Counted from the first letter of the stretch, positions 33,596-44,907 are shown. The stretch: 64,000 nucleotides of DNA from Rhabdophis nuchalis (GCA_039707465.1 CM077644.1:146948962-147012961), one strand, 5' to 3'. Notes: generated from the letters alone by a model not told the origin. Numbers and translations: made by a program.

Positions 33596-34502
33596 CGAAG
33601 TAATTTTAGGCTGGTGGGTTTGCTTTTTCGAAGCCGTGGTGAAAAGTTTATGTCTGTGTCAGTAAGATGGCGCCTGCTGGAGAGGTGTTAGCGGAGCAGG
33701 AAAGAGCAAGGTCCAATAAACAAAGGTGTTGTTGTTACCAAATCAAAGTCCTGAGAGAATCCAAATTGTAACAATCTTGTAAAAGAAAGAAGGCACTTCA
33801 GGGAAAGGATCAATTAATAAAAACAATCATAAGTAAAAGAAAGGAGAGGCAGTCCTGTTCACAGGGGAATGTCAGCAATCATCCATAAATAGTGTCTCAG
33901 AAGAACAAAGGAACGCCATCTTCCCCGCCCATCTGGGAGCCACCGGGAATCAACAAAATGAAAAGTTGTTTCTTAGTTGCCAGACTTCGATTCAATGTAT
34001 CCACAATCGTTCCAGAAGGACTTTAACTCATCGTTAGAAAAAATTTGAATGCAGGTTTCTATGCGTTCTCCAGCCGGAGAAGCAAATTCAAAACGCCGCT
34101 TGTCTTCCGTACCGAGGGAGGGTTTCAAAAACTCCCCCCTCCATCGCCTTGTTAAGCAAAAGTTGCAAGCAAAAGGAGAAAGTCACTCACAATCCACTTT
34201 GAAGCCAAGAGTCTCAGCCAAGCCTCTGACTCCGACAAATCAGCCCTCTCTCGAAGCGTTAAACATTCCAATCCTCCGTCAGCGAAGGAAACCAAGCCCC
34301 CCGCAGCATGTTCTCTTACTCCTGGGTTGAAGACAAGGACCCCCTCCCCAACCGCTGTCAGGACGGGGGAATCCCAGCAAGCCGACCATATGGCAGGATT
34401 CCTTTGAAAGGAATTCCCTGCCCCTTTGGGGGCAGTAAAAAAAACAAAACGGCGGACGAGTCCAAGACTCGACCGTCGCCTCCGGGAAACCGGAAGGAAG
34501 TC
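33596..34502 (-). promoter_or_regulatory. 5' UTR of HAL1-like copy 2
   Basis: About 900 bp of partly GC-rich sequence between the 5' end and ORF1. L1-type 5' UTRs usually hold an internal promoter. None was pinpointed here, so promoter function is inferred. Short frames in it (34049-34330, 34358-34573) are not conserved with copy 1. Confidence 0.5.
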
Positions 34503-34504
34503 GG

Positions 34505-34690
34505 TAGTATCATTTTTCTTAATGCTTCTGGGGGCACAGGGAAAACATTTTTAACTAATTTAATTGTCACCAAAATCAGGGCTCAATGAGAAATTGCTTT
34601 TGCCGTCACCTCTTCAGAAATTGTGGCCGACGTTAACGGAAGGAGGGAGGACAGCCCATTCCACACTTACAGTGCCACTTATATTTCGTT
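34505..34690 (+). pseudogene. Helitron PIF1-like helicase fragment
   Basis: Encodes NASGGTGKTFLTNLI with the Walker A motif GGTGKT, then KIRAQ, a stop, and EIAFAVTSSEIVAD-like codons. These are the first motifs of Helitron/PIF1 helicases. The rest of the helicase and the Rep domain are absent, and the element passes straight into the Helitron 3' terminus at 34755. In active elements this domain unwinds DNA for rolling-circle transposition. Confidence 0.75.
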
Positions 34691-35023
34691 GCTTTTCCTG
34701 TCTAATACAGAATTGGGATACATAAATACCCAGCCAATGCCAGGTTATTAGCTAGTATTATGTAAAGCTGAAAAAACCTCTGAATTTGACCATTAACAAA
34801 GATAGATATGCATATCGAATTGTAGGAAGCTTCAAAGGATACTTTGATTTGATGAAGATGAAATGAAACATCCCCTTGAAGACTCTTGTGAAGCCTGATG
34901 TTCACTTCTTTTCTAGAAGGGCAGAGGAGCAGCCCTGGTGCTTTCCCTCCCTTTGCTTCAGACTCCACTATGGGAAGACAGGAGTCTTCTGCAGTAATTG
35001 CTGTAGGATAAAATTCAGGTTAA

Positions 35024-35407
35024 TGTCAGGGTTCCAAGTAACATCCAAAATTAAATCAGAGTCCAAGGCAAAGTATTGCTCTAAGTTCCTATTTATTTAG
35101 AGAGTCACGTTGGAACATCTGGGAAAACCCGAATCTGAAAGCTTCCTGTTGAAAGTTCATGATCTTGCCCCACACCCACAAGTCCATCACATGATCCAAT
35201 CTTCTGCAGTTCCACCCAGTTCCGGTGAGGGGCATCCTTTGTAGAGACAAAGGATGAGCTTGGATTCTAGAAAGCAATTTTATTTTGACAACATCACATT
35301 CTACTCCTTACTATTCCCCCTCCCAATTCCCCACTATCAGCATAGTAGAATAGAATATTAGTGTGGCAGGCCAAAGATCCCAAAAGGAACGGGCTGCAGG
35401 CCTGACA
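35024..35407 (-). mobile_element. Solo LTR family C, copy 1
   Basis: TGTCAG...CTGACA ends, homologous along its length to 42971-43351. An AATAAA lies on the minus strand near 35092, which sets the orientation. No matching TSD was found for this copy. Confidence 0.7.
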
Positions 35408-35661
35408 TGAGGGTATTTTCCTGAAGTTCTGGTGAAGTACTTCCATGCCAGAAGGTTTTTTTTCTCTTTTAACATTTTATTAGATTATAGAATAAAATAC
35501 AAAAGTAAAAAGGCAAATAGTGAGGGGAACAAGGAGAATGAGAAGTGGAGGGGGAGAGAAAAGGGGGAAAAAGTGTTGATTACGATGCCATCTGTTGTAG
35601 TAAAACAAAGCATTAATGTAGAACCTTCGCTTTTTACTTTTCCATAATAATATAAATTAGC

Positions 35662-36150
35662 CAGTGGTGGGATTCAAATTTTTTACTACCAGTTCTATGG
35701 GCATGGCTTGGTGGGCGTGGCTTGGTGGCATGGTAGGGGAAAGATACTGCAAAATCCCCATTTTCACACCACTCCTGGGGGTTGGATATTGCAAAATCTC
35801 CATTCCCTCCCCACTCCAAGGGAAGGATATTGCAAAATCCCAATTTCCTCCCCACTCCTGGGGGAAGGACATTGCAAAATCTCCATTCCCACCCCACTCC
35901 AAGAAAGGATACTGCAAATCTTCATTCCCACTCCACTCCAAGGGAAGGATACTGCAAAATCCCCATTCCCTCCCCATCCCACTAACCTGCTTTCCAGCTC
36001 CGTTCTGTTCAGGGCATCAAAAGAAGACTTGGGAGGTAGCAAATAGATGGGGCGGGGCCAGCCAGAGGTGATATTTGCCAGTTCTCTGAACTATGCAAAA
36101 TTTCCACCGGTTCACCAGAACTGGTCAGAACCGGTTAAATACTACCTCTG
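35662..36150. mobile_element. Non-autonomous hAT element with internal minisatellite
   Basis: Ends CAGTGGTGGGATTC and ACTACCTCTG are flanked by AAATTAGC (35654-35661) and AAACTAGC (36151-36158), an 8-bp TSD with one mismatch. The interior carries about six copies of a 40-bp unit. Confidence 0.9.
35740..35980. repeat. Minisatellite, about 40-bp unit x 6
   Basis: Units start 'gatactgcaaaatccccattcc' or close variants and end 'ccactccaagggaag'. They begin near 35747, 35786, 35827, 35868, 35909 and 35948. The related hAT at 2272 has only two units. Confidence 0.85.
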
Positions 36151-36404
36151 AAACTAGCCATTTCTATTTAAAAAAATCAATCTACTCAGTACAAATCAAA
36201 ATCAAAGTTTCATTTTTTTCCATTTCAATCACAAAGTCTAGAAGCGGTCTCCATGTGGCAACAAAAAAATTTTTTTCTTTGATCAAAATGATCAATTTAG
36301 CCATTTCGGCCAACTCCCTCAGCTTCTGTAGCCATTCATCCATTGTGGGAATTGAAGTGTCCTTTCATTTTTGCATGTACAGTAGTTGTAAGTTTAATGT
36401 ACAT

Positions 36405-36821
36405 ACATACATCCCTTAGACCGATACGCTCCCACAGAGAGGGCCTTCTCAGGGTGCTGTCAGCCGGACAATGCCGACTGGCGACACCCAAGGGAAGGGC
36501 CTTCTCTGTGGTGGGCCCTGCCCTGTGGAACGACCTACCCCCAGAACTCCGTACCATCACTGACCTCCGCCTCTTCCGCCAATGTTTAAAAACACACCTC
36601 TTTCATCAAGCCGGCCTAACATAACCTCTGCTGTGACTAGTATAGATAGTTTTTTGGGGGGGATTTTAATTGGTTTTAGTGCAGGACTGATATTTAATAG
36701 GTTTTTAAATTTTTTGTATTTTTGTATTATTTTGTATGTATTTTAAATTCCTGTGCGCCGCCCTGGGTCCTTTTGGAGAAGGGCGGGATATAAATCAAAT
36801 AAATATAAATATAATGTAAAT
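36405..36821 (+). mobile_element. L2 LINE 3' end inside L1
   Basis: L2 C-terminal codons ([25 protein letters not shown], then WNDLPPELRTITDLRLFRQCLKTHLF) and the 3' UTR 'gtgcgccgccctgggtcc' with a TAAATA tail. 5'-truncated; splits the L1 ORF2 remnant. Confidence 0.87.
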
Positions 36822-37056
36822 TTTAAACCTTTAGTCCACATATTTTCACATATTTTCCCATTGTCGTCCACATATTTTCCCATTGTTCAAGCATCACATT
36901 ATATTCAAAGTTCCTTGAATCATATTCACTTTCCAAATTCAATTGGAAATGTGAGTAACATTTTATAAATCTTAGCAATAATATGTTCATCACCATCACA
37001 CAGTAACATTTCCAATTCATTTTTAACAAAATCAAACCCATAATTCTTTTTATGGG

Positions 37057-37902
37057 TTTGATGATACGCAGTTGTATATATCTACCCCAAACCACCCCAA
37101 CGATGCCGTAGCGGTGATGTGCCAGTGCCTGGAAGCCGTGCGGATCTGGATGGGAAGTAACAGACTCAGGCTCAACCCGACCAAGACCGAGTGGCTGTGG
37201 TTTCCGGCCACCCGATTCAATCAGCTGACTCCATCGCTGACCATAGGGGGCAAACATCTTGCCCCTGTGGATGGGGCGCGCAACTTGGGTGTCCTCCTGG
37301 ATACCCGGCTGTCCATGGAAGATCAAGTGACAGCCGTGGCCAGGAGGGCGTTTTACCAGGTTCGCCTGGTACGCCAGTTGCGCCCCCTATTGGATCGGGA
37401 TGCCCTTTGCACAGTCATTCATGACCTCGTGACATCCCAACTGGACTATTGCAACTCTCTCTACATTGGGCTCCCCTTGAGGTACACCCAAAGACTTCAG
37501 CTGGTCCAGAACGCAGCCGCACGAGCTATAATGGGGACCGCAAGGTATACCCACATAACACCTCTCTTGCGCGAGCTGCACTGGCTGCCTGTCGTCTTTC
37601 GGGTGCGCTTCAAGGTGCTAGTTGTCATCTTTAAAGTGCTCCATGGCTCGGGACCTAGCTATCTGTGGGATCGGATCCTGCCCCACACATCCTCACGGCC
37701 GATTCGCTCCCACAGAGAGGGACTTCTCCGGGTGCCGTCCACTAGACTTTGTCAGCGGGCGACGCCCAGGGGAAGGGCCTTCTCTGTGGCGGGCCCAGCC
37801 CTCTGGAACGACCTTCCCCCCGACATTAGAACAACTACGGACCTCTGCTCCTTCCGTCAAAAATTAAAAACACACTTTTTCTGCTTGGCCGGCCTAGGGT
37901 AG
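37057..37902 (+). pseudogene. L2 ORF2 C-terminal part (open, 5'-truncated)
   Basis: About 280 codons open to the natural stop. It begins in the catalytic motif (DDTQLYI), then thumb (NPTKTEWLWF, LGVLLDTRLSMEDQV) and the L2/CR1-type C-terminus ([58 protein letters not shown]). The endonuclease and most of the RT are missing, so it cannot be functional. Confidence 0.85.
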
Positions 37903-38105
37903 TCTCTTCCTTGGGGTTTTTTACGGTTGTTAGTTTTAATGGGTATTTTAGCGCAGGGATAAGTAGTTTAATTGATTTTTATCTTTTGTATTTATTGATG
38001 TATATATTTTATGTGTTTTAGTTTTCCCTGTGCACCGCTCCGAGTCCCCTAGGGGAGAGGATGCGGTATATAAAATTAAACAATAAACAATAATAATAAT
38101 AATTT
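37057..38105 (+). mobile_element. L2 LINE, 3' third
   Basis: Starts inside the reverse transcriptase at the DDTQLYIST block and runs to the L2 3' UTR, ending in an (AAT)n tail. It is inserted in the L1 remnant. Confidence 0.9.
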
Positions 38106-38231
38106 AGTTTAAATCTTTATTTCAATTGTTGATATTTAAATCAATAGCTAACCTTCTAATTCAAGCTCTTCCCTCAACTTTAGTGTAGGGTCATCGGAGT
38201 TGAAAGATATGATTTTACCATACGTCTACCA

Positions 38232-38666
38232 CAGTAGTGTGTTTCAAAAAATTTTAGAACCTCTTCTGTAGGTGTGGTCTGCTTTGTGGGAGTGGCTTGG
38301 CAGTCATGTGACTGGGCGGGCGTGGTCAACTTGTAAAATGTGGTGAAACTCACTTAACATCGCTTTTGCTTAGCAACCAAAATGTTGGCTCAGAAACTCT
38401 GACATTTGAAGCACGCAAGTCTTAAAGCTATCAAGTTACAAGACCCTTGCACCCCTAACCCTTTAGGAAAAAAAACCCCAGCGGTGGTCAAACTTGACAG
38501 CTTTAAGACTTGTGGACTTCAACTCCTAGAATTCCTCCTCTCGCTCTTCATCTTGATAATGTGTGGATGGGCGGTGGGAGGGAGCTGGAACTGGTTCTAA
38601 ATGGCACTGTAGATTTGTGGAACCTCTTCTATAGAGGAGCTTAGAACTGGCAGGAACCCACCCCTG
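38232..38666. mobile_element. Non-autonomous hAT element, 435 bp
   Basis: Ends CAGTAGTGTGTTTC and GGAACCCACCCCTG with a perfect 8-bp TSD, GTCTACCA (38224-38231 and 38667-38674). The interior holds an imperfect inverted pair, 'caagtcttaaagct' / 'agctttaagacttg', related to the palindromic MITE at 21525. Inserted in the L1 remnant. Confidence 0.92.
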
Positions 38667-39262
38667 GTCTACCAGTCTGATTTCACCACTATGCCTTTTG
38701 CAAAAAAGGTTTTCTGGGGGACACCCCAAGAAGCAACCTCTTGGAGAAACTTGTTTTATATTTATTCTGAAACTCTTAGTATGGCACATCTAGCAAAGTG
38801 ATTATTGAAATCAACATTAACTTTAACTTTATCATACCATAAGTAGCCATGCCATCCAAACCTTAAGTCATGACTCTCTAAATCAAGTAGTCTATTATTC
38901 TAGAGGGTCACCCACTCTTTTAACCAGGTCAGACAACATGCATCAGACTACAATTTCAAATCTGGTAAACCCAACCCCCCTCTTTCCTTAGCATCTTGCA
39001 ATAGCTTGTATCTATTTCTTGGGGGGGGGGAGCGTTCCCCTTGTCATATAAACTTGGAAAAATCCCTCTGCCATTGTTTAGATGGATTATCAGTTGCAAA
39101 TATTGGTAATATCTGGAATAAAAAAAGCATCTTTGGTAAGATGTTAATCTTAATTATTGAAATTCTACCCAATAGGGATAAATTCAGTTTTTTCCATCTT
39201 TGTAAGTTCTTTTTAATATCCTCCTAAGAGGTACATAATTATTTTCAAACAATTTTATATTT

Positions 39263-39855
39263 GTATATTTGTATTTGTATTTCACCTTTTTCTCAACAAA
39301 AGCTGTACAGTTACCTCACGGTGAGCTGAGGGCAGCCATCTTGTAGCCCTTATGGTGTATGACAAAGTTTATCCAGGCTAGGTATCTTCAGAACTGCAGG
39401 CAATCCTGAAGCCATCCAGATGCAACATCCTCTTTTGGCAACCACTGCAGAGATGGTCTTGCTTGTCTCCTCAGATTACTCACTCAAAATTTCACACATC
39501 AAAGGTTTACAAGCAATGTTCAAGCTGCCCACACTGGAAGCATTTTGGCCAATAGGGCCTGACAGTTGTGTTGAGATGAATAGACTTATCTCTCCACCTC
39601 GCTCAGAAAGATGAATGACTTCACTGAAAGATATCTAAGTCATTTCACACTTGATGGATGGGTAGCTTGGAAGCTAGACAGACAGAAGCCTTCATATAGT
39701 CCACAGCACAGACCACATAAAACTCTATAAGGTTTAGTCCCTTTCCTAAAATATAATGAGAAAGAGTCTAGCCTCAGTTTTAAATACAGCTTGCTCTGTA
39801 ATGGACCTAACTGCAATTAGCGCCATCATGGGTTAGAATGCAGTATTACAGGCTA
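39263..39855. other. No recognised feature
   Basis: No coding region or repeat recognised. Confidence 0.4.
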
Positions 39856-39859
39856 ATTC

Positions 39860-40003
39860 TGGCAACTGCTGACTGGTTCAAGGTTGACTCAGTCTTCCAT
39901 CCTTCCAAGGTCAATAAAATGAGGTCCCAAATTGTTGGGATCAACATAGAGGGGGCTGTAAAGCACTATGAAGCATCTAAGTCTAAGTGCAGTTGCTATC
40001 TGC
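39860..40003 (+). repeat. tRNA-derived SINE (second family), partial
   Basis: Lacks the head. It has 'tcaaggttgactcagtcttcc', 'aaaatgaggtccc', 'ctgtaaagcactatgaagc' and 'gcagttgctatc'. Confidence 0.75.
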
Positions 40004-40485
40004 ACCCAACTTGTCCAGGGCTGTTGTGATCATTGGAAGCTGTTTTAAAAAATAACCAGCAACCCATGTAGCTATTTCAACATGAAGGTGATAAAGCATT
40101 TCCTGGAAGCACCATTTATGAGATATGCTGATATGGACCAGCTGCAGTTTCCTAGTCATTATCAAGCGCTATTTGTGAAAAATCATACTTCATTATTTGT
40201 GGCACCACATTCTGTTTTCTTGGCTCTTCACCTTTCCCTCTGAGTGGCTCTGCTCTTTCGGGTGTGAATCCTCCTCTGTGCTATGTTTTTGATGATCCTT
40301 ACGGATATATTTCTTTGTGCACTGATATGAGAACTTGCATTGTTCTTATGAAGATTGATATACGGATGCTTATATCGCTCTGTAATATATGAAATTATTT
40401 TATACAAAATCATTTTTTTTCATTTTACAAAATCATTTGACGTTTTTATTCTCTTTTATTTTATACAATGCTTAGAGATTGCTTT
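40004..40485. other. No recognised feature
   Basis: AT-rich, no supported gene. Confidence 0.4.
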
Positions 40486-40489
40486 CATA

Positions 40490-40845
40490 GGCAACTGAGA
40501 ATTTTTCATGTGACTGTATTTAACAACGGCCCATGTTTATGGTCATTTGCAATATCCCACGGTCATGTGATTGCAATTTATGACCTTTTTGTCATTAACC
40601 AGTATTTAACTTTCAGTTTTGGGCAAAATGCCCCATAGCAAACAATGGGTTTGCTTAACTACCACAGCATACATTTAATGATGACCACATTAGCTTTATA
40701 ACTGCTTTATCTACCAAATGATCACCACACAAATGGCCATAAAATCAGGATGGTCATGTGATGACCTACCCCATGACCATCATGTCTTACAACTGTAATT
40801 GGCAGGCTCTATTACAGTTGTAAATTGAGGACTAGCTCTACCTCC
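40490..40845 (+). mobile_element. Non-autonomous DNA element, diverged relative of 4906 family
   Basis: Contains 'cacggtcatgtgattgcaatttatgacc', 'ggtcatgtgatgacc' and an end 'gttgtaaattgaggactagctc' similar to the family 3' end. More diverged than the other copies. Confidence 0.5.
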
Positions 40846-40937
40846 TTTCTTCCCACCTTAGAGCCACAAGGCTGCAGCTAATAAGGAAGGACAGAGGTTC
40901 CTGTCTATTTCAGATGTAATCCATAGCAGAGAAGTGG

Positions 40938-41250
40938 CAGCCCAATGGCTCAGTGTTTAAGATGTTGGCCTTGTCAGCTGGGAAACCGGCAATCCAGGTT
41001 TGAGACCCAACTGTAGGAGCTGGAGTGAGTTCCCATCCCTGCCCCAGCTCCTGCCAAGCTAGCAGTTCGAAAGCATACAAATGCAAGTATATAAATAGAT
41101 ACCACTTCCGTGGGAAGGTAACAGTGCTCTGTGACATCATGCTGGCCACATGACCACAGAAATATCTTTGGGTACCACCAGCTCAAAGGCCTCGAAACAG
41201 AGATGAGCACTGCCTCCCTATAGTCAACAGCATCTATCTGAGTAAAATCT
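40938..41250 (+). repeat. Sauria-type SINE, diverged
   Basis: 'ccaatggctcagtgtttaag' A-box, 'ccaggtttgagaccc' B-box, 'gctcctgccaagctagcag', 'cacatgaccacag' and 'gaaacagagatgagcactgcc'. The tail is degraded. Confidence 0.82.
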
Positions 41251-41403
41251 TTTACCACAGCAGAGAACATTATGAGAGACAAATCAGTTTTTTTTCTAAC
41301 TATAACAAGGAGAAAGTGGAGAAAGTAGCCATTAAGAAACAACACTTCAACCTGGCTTCAAGATCTGTAATGGGACATTTCCTATATAACCATGATGACA
41401 AAC

Positions 41404-41879
<476 letters not shown>

Positions 41880-41990
41880 TGGCAAACCTATGGCACGCAT
41901 GCCACAGGTGACACGCAAAGCCATTTGTCAGGGCACACGAGGCTTGCCCTGTTAGCATGCCCTGTTAGGTTCGCCATCACTGCTATATTA

Positions 41991-42965
41991 TATGCTGCCC
42001 ATCTTTTCTCTAGACCCAAAATGTTAGTTTGTTTTCTCCTCAGAAACAGCACCCGCCTTCTTCCTGTGATGTTTTGCCTCAGCTTTCTTCAGTAACTAAA
42101 AATGATTCACTGAAAGGTTAAGGAATCACATGATTGTAGAGTTGGGCCAAGCTGTGTGAAATTGATTTCCCCCCCCTCCCCTCTTAAGAGCGAATGTCAT
42201 GGATGAGCCGCCTTGTACCAGATTTTGAGTTGGGAAAAAATAATTCTCTTCTGCTGAGGTTTAAAAGAAGTTTGGAAAGACAGGAGAGCTCACAGGCAGA
42301 AGAAATACTGAAATAACCATTGTGCCAACTCCCTCCCTCCATCTCACGTAGGCACAACACTGACTCAGATGTTTTGTTGATGGGCTTCAAGGCCCACTGT
42401 AGCATTCTTGACAGAGGTCTCTGAAATCTGAACCTGCTGGACATGGTATTTTCAACCAAAGGCAGAGAAGCTGTTCTGCGGAACCTTAGCGGAAAAGTAG
42501 AATTTTCTTCACTGACGTCAATCACGCCCTGAGAGGATGACCTTAAACTAAACATGATTATATACTATAGGATAATACCCAGAATGTTTTGGATGAAAAC
42601 AAGACCCACAATATTTTTCACAAGCAAGGAGCAGCAATTTTGCCAGCCATTATCTCAGAATGAGTGCTGAGGTCAAAGCTCCTTTTCGCTTCCTTTGTGG
42701 ATCTTTGAGCAAGGGTGAAACAAGCAGGGCTCTCTTAGACAAATGTTCACCCTCAATTCATGGGCACAAACCTTGCCTGTTTTCAGAGACGGAAACGGGA
42801 GCGCCAAGAATCTCTACAAGATTACTCAGGATATATCCATCACCTTACCCCCCACCCCTGCGAGAGATTCCCTGTCTCCTCCACAACACCATAGGTTCTT
42901 CTGCAATAACTGAATCTGCCTTGATCTGTCAGTAAGTGAAGTGTGCTTTGATTTAATACATCCTA
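41991..42965. other. No recognised feature
   Basis: A 123-codon minus frame (42184-42555) and a 91-codon plus frame (42660-42935) show no family I recognise. The stretch is free of obvious repeats, so it may be older unique sequence. Confidence 0.4.
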
Positions 42966-42970
42966 TCATG

Positions 42971-43351
42971 TGTCAGGGGTCCAAATAGCATCCAAAATTA
43001 AATCAGAGTCCGAGGCAAAGTATTGCTCAAAGTTCCAATTTATTAAGAGAGCCATGTTGGCATGTCTGGGAAAACCCGAATCTGAAGGCTTCCTGGTTTT
43101 CCCCAACCAGTTGAAAGCCCCAACACCCACAAGTCCATTACATGATCCAATCTTCCACTGCCGTGCTGGCAGTTCCACCCATCCAGTTCCAGTTAGGTGC
43201 AGAGGTGTAGAGACAAACGATGACCTTGGATTCTAGAAAGGAATTTTGTTATGGCTACTCCATACCACCCCCACAATAGAAACAGCATAGTAGAATAATA
43301 GAAAGTGTGGCAGGCCAAAGATCCAAAAGGAATATGGCTGCAGGCCTGACA
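42971..43351 (-). mobile_element. Solo LTR family C, copy 2
   Basis: TGTCAG...CTGACA ends with a perfect 5-bp TSD, TCATG (42966-42970 and 43352-43356). AATAAA on the minus strand. Homologous to 35024-35407. No internal region. Confidence 0.9.
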
Positions 43352-43375
43352 TCATGGTTATTTACAGGTAGACCT

Positions 43376-43545
43376 TGACTTATGACCGCAATTGGGGCCC
43401 AAATTTCTGCTGCTAAGTGAGACATTGGTTAAGTGAGCTTTATCCCATTTTACGACCTTTCTTGCCACAGTTGTCAAGTGAATCACGGCAGCTGTTAAAT
43501 TATCCACAGGATTGTTAAGTGAATGTGGTTTTCCCTTATTAATTT
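43376..43545 (+). mobile_element. Non-autonomous DNA element, truncated (4906 family)
   Basis: 5' half only: 'agaccttgacttatgacc', 'gctgctaagtgagacattgg', 'ccattttacgacctttcttgccacag', 'gttaagtgaatgtgg', then unrelated sequence. Confidence 0.7.
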
Positions 43546-43747
43546 GTTTCAGCCAAACCCTCTTTCCCCTGCCTCCGAAAAAAGAATCCAAGATGGAGTA
43601 TTTAGTATACCCCTTCTTCATTTACCCTCACAATCATCCTAAGAGGTAATTTGGGCTGATATTTATCTGCCTCCAAGAAGTTCATTCAGGAAGGTATATA
43701 AAATGACACATGTGAATGTATATGCTTATGTACTGGAATCAAAATAT

Positions 43748-43990
43748 ATCATCTCTAGTGGTTAAGGAACCAGGCTAGAAACTGGGAAACTATGAGTTGT
43801 AGTCTTGCCTTAAGCATGAAGCCAGCTGGGTGACTGGGCCAGTCACTCTCCTTCAGCCCTAGGAAGGATGCAATGACAAACCACTTCTGAAAATGTTGCT
43901 AAGAAAGTTTCGGGGACAGGTCCAAACAGTTATCATGGGTCAACAATGACTCAAAGGCACGCATGGAGAAAGAGAGAGAGAGAGAGAGAA
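43748..43990 (+). repeat. tRNA-derived SINE (third family) with (GA)n tail
   Basis: A-box 'tagtggttaaggaacc' and B-box-like 'gagttgtagtcttgcc'. The body is 'ggtgactgggccagtcactctcc' and 'gacaaaccacttctgaaaatgttgc', and the end is 'caatgactcaaaggc' followed by a GA run at 43972-43989. Confidence 0.75.
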
Positions 43991-44084
43991 CCCCACTATC
44001 TTACGTTGTGTACGTTATACACAACTAGAAAGAAACTGTGTGTGTGTGTTCGTATAATGGTTCTCATGTTGGAATAGGATCAAT

Positions 44085-44240
44085 GAGACTCAACTTAAGA
44101 TCACCATTTCAATACAAAATTCCCTGGTTGATTTTGGGCCAGTGACTCTTTCTCAGTTCAATCTGACTCTGATGTTGTTGTGGGGCTAAAAAGGAAAGGG
44201 ATGTCTCTTTAGAGAAAAGAACCGGGTATACAGACAACAA
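44085..44240 (+). repeat. Old tRNA-SINE body
   Basis: 'ttgattttgggccagtgactctttctcag' and 'gttgttgtggggctaaaaagg' correspond to the body of common reptile tRNA-SINEs. Head and tail are diverged. Confidence 0.5.
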
Positions 44241-44905
44241 TAAATTAATTAACTGAAAGTCAAATAATAATAGTCCTAGAAACTCAGTGTAACAGAATAT
44301 TTTTAAAGCTCTCTAAAACTCCCTCAGAAAGCGTAAAGGGTTTCCCCAGGGATGAAGCTTAGTAGACCTAAGTTATCCCTTATTAAATTAAAAAAAGACC
44401 ACTCTATCCCCATGGAGGGGATAGTATATTTCCTATTTTATCTACTATAATAAATAATCTTGTGCTGAAACCACCTGATGACAAGACAGCCGCACTGCCA
44501 GTGATAAATCCAAATTAAATTTCTGATGTCCAAAAGTGAAATATGAGCAAATTCTTGAGTCATTCAGATATGTCCAGAAAAGAATTTTCCACTAACGATT
44601 TTGAAGGGGTCAAGTTACACTCCACGACACTTTAATGGACTTTTTCAGGTGTGTCTCACTCATTTTTCATTGGTCTGAAGAACTAGACGTTTCTCTTCTT
44701 GCTATCTTTGCCTTGCTTATCTTTCACCATTGGTCCTAGAATATCATTGGATGCTGGTTCTGACACACCAATCAAGATTTCCTGCAATCCTCATTGTCAC
44801 ATCCATTGTTTTGGTGCCACCAAAGCGGCAATTTAAAGCCGGATGCCATTCAGGAGACTTGCCAAGCTCACATTTGCTAGCTTACAAATTTTGGAAGTAA
44901 GATAA
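44241..44905. other. No recognised feature
   Basis: No coding region or repeat recognised. Confidence 0.4.
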
Positions 44906-44907
44906 GC

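Larger units (their letters stand above)
29533..34502 (-). mobile_element. HAL1-like ORF1-only L1 element, copy 2
   Basis: A minus-strand element with 5' end at 34502 and a poly(A) (poly-T in this strand) at about 29533-29553. It is bounded by a perfect 18-bp TSD starting GGTAGTATCATT (29515-29532 and 34503-34520). The order is: GC-rich 5' UTR of about 900 bp, L1-type ORF1, an inserted CR1 (29869-32800), the last ORF1 codons (EDTIAKRLRS then stop), and a 3' UTR of about 310 bp. Without the CR1 it is about 2.0 kb, the same size as the copy at 55207-57200. No ORF2 sequence lies between ORF1 and the 3' UTR. Confidence 0.85.
29157..34755 (+). mobile_element. Helitron split by nested LINEs
   Basis: The outer parts, about 29157-29532 and 34503-34755, match the Helitron at 14491-15801 on the opposite strand: 'gttccagcataactctggaac', 'ccaaacttggtacacagatgactta', 'gttgccatggtaacgg', and a 3' end of a short hairpin, 'gttattag' and CTAG followed by T at 34756. 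The 5' tip is lost in an AC microsatellite. Unlike the 14.5-kb copy it keeps a helicase remnant. An L1-type element occupies 29533-34502. Confidence 0.78.
35457..39262 (-). mobile_element. 5'-truncated L1 LINE, dissected by four insertions
   Basis: L1 ORF2 C-terminal sequence and 3' UTR on the minus strand. It runs in pieces 38675-39262, 38106-38231, 36822-37056, 36151-36404 and 35457-35661, ending in a poly(A) (T-run) at 35457. Recognisable blocks are LGRISIIKINILPK, DNPSKQWQRDF, LWYDKVKVN, FVKNELEMLL and MDEWLQKLRELAEMAKL. It has multiple stops and frameshifts. The interruptions are hAT (38232-38666), L2 (37057-38105), L2 (36405-36821) and hAT (35662-36150). Confidence 0.8.

Noticed and set aside
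37057..38105. Intact L2 gene
   Set aside because: The frame is open but starts inside the RT catalytic region. The endonuclease and most of the RT are absent.
42184..42555. 123-codon minus-strand open frame
   Set aside because: No recognisable domain or similarity, and no supporting context. It could be checked by BLASTP.
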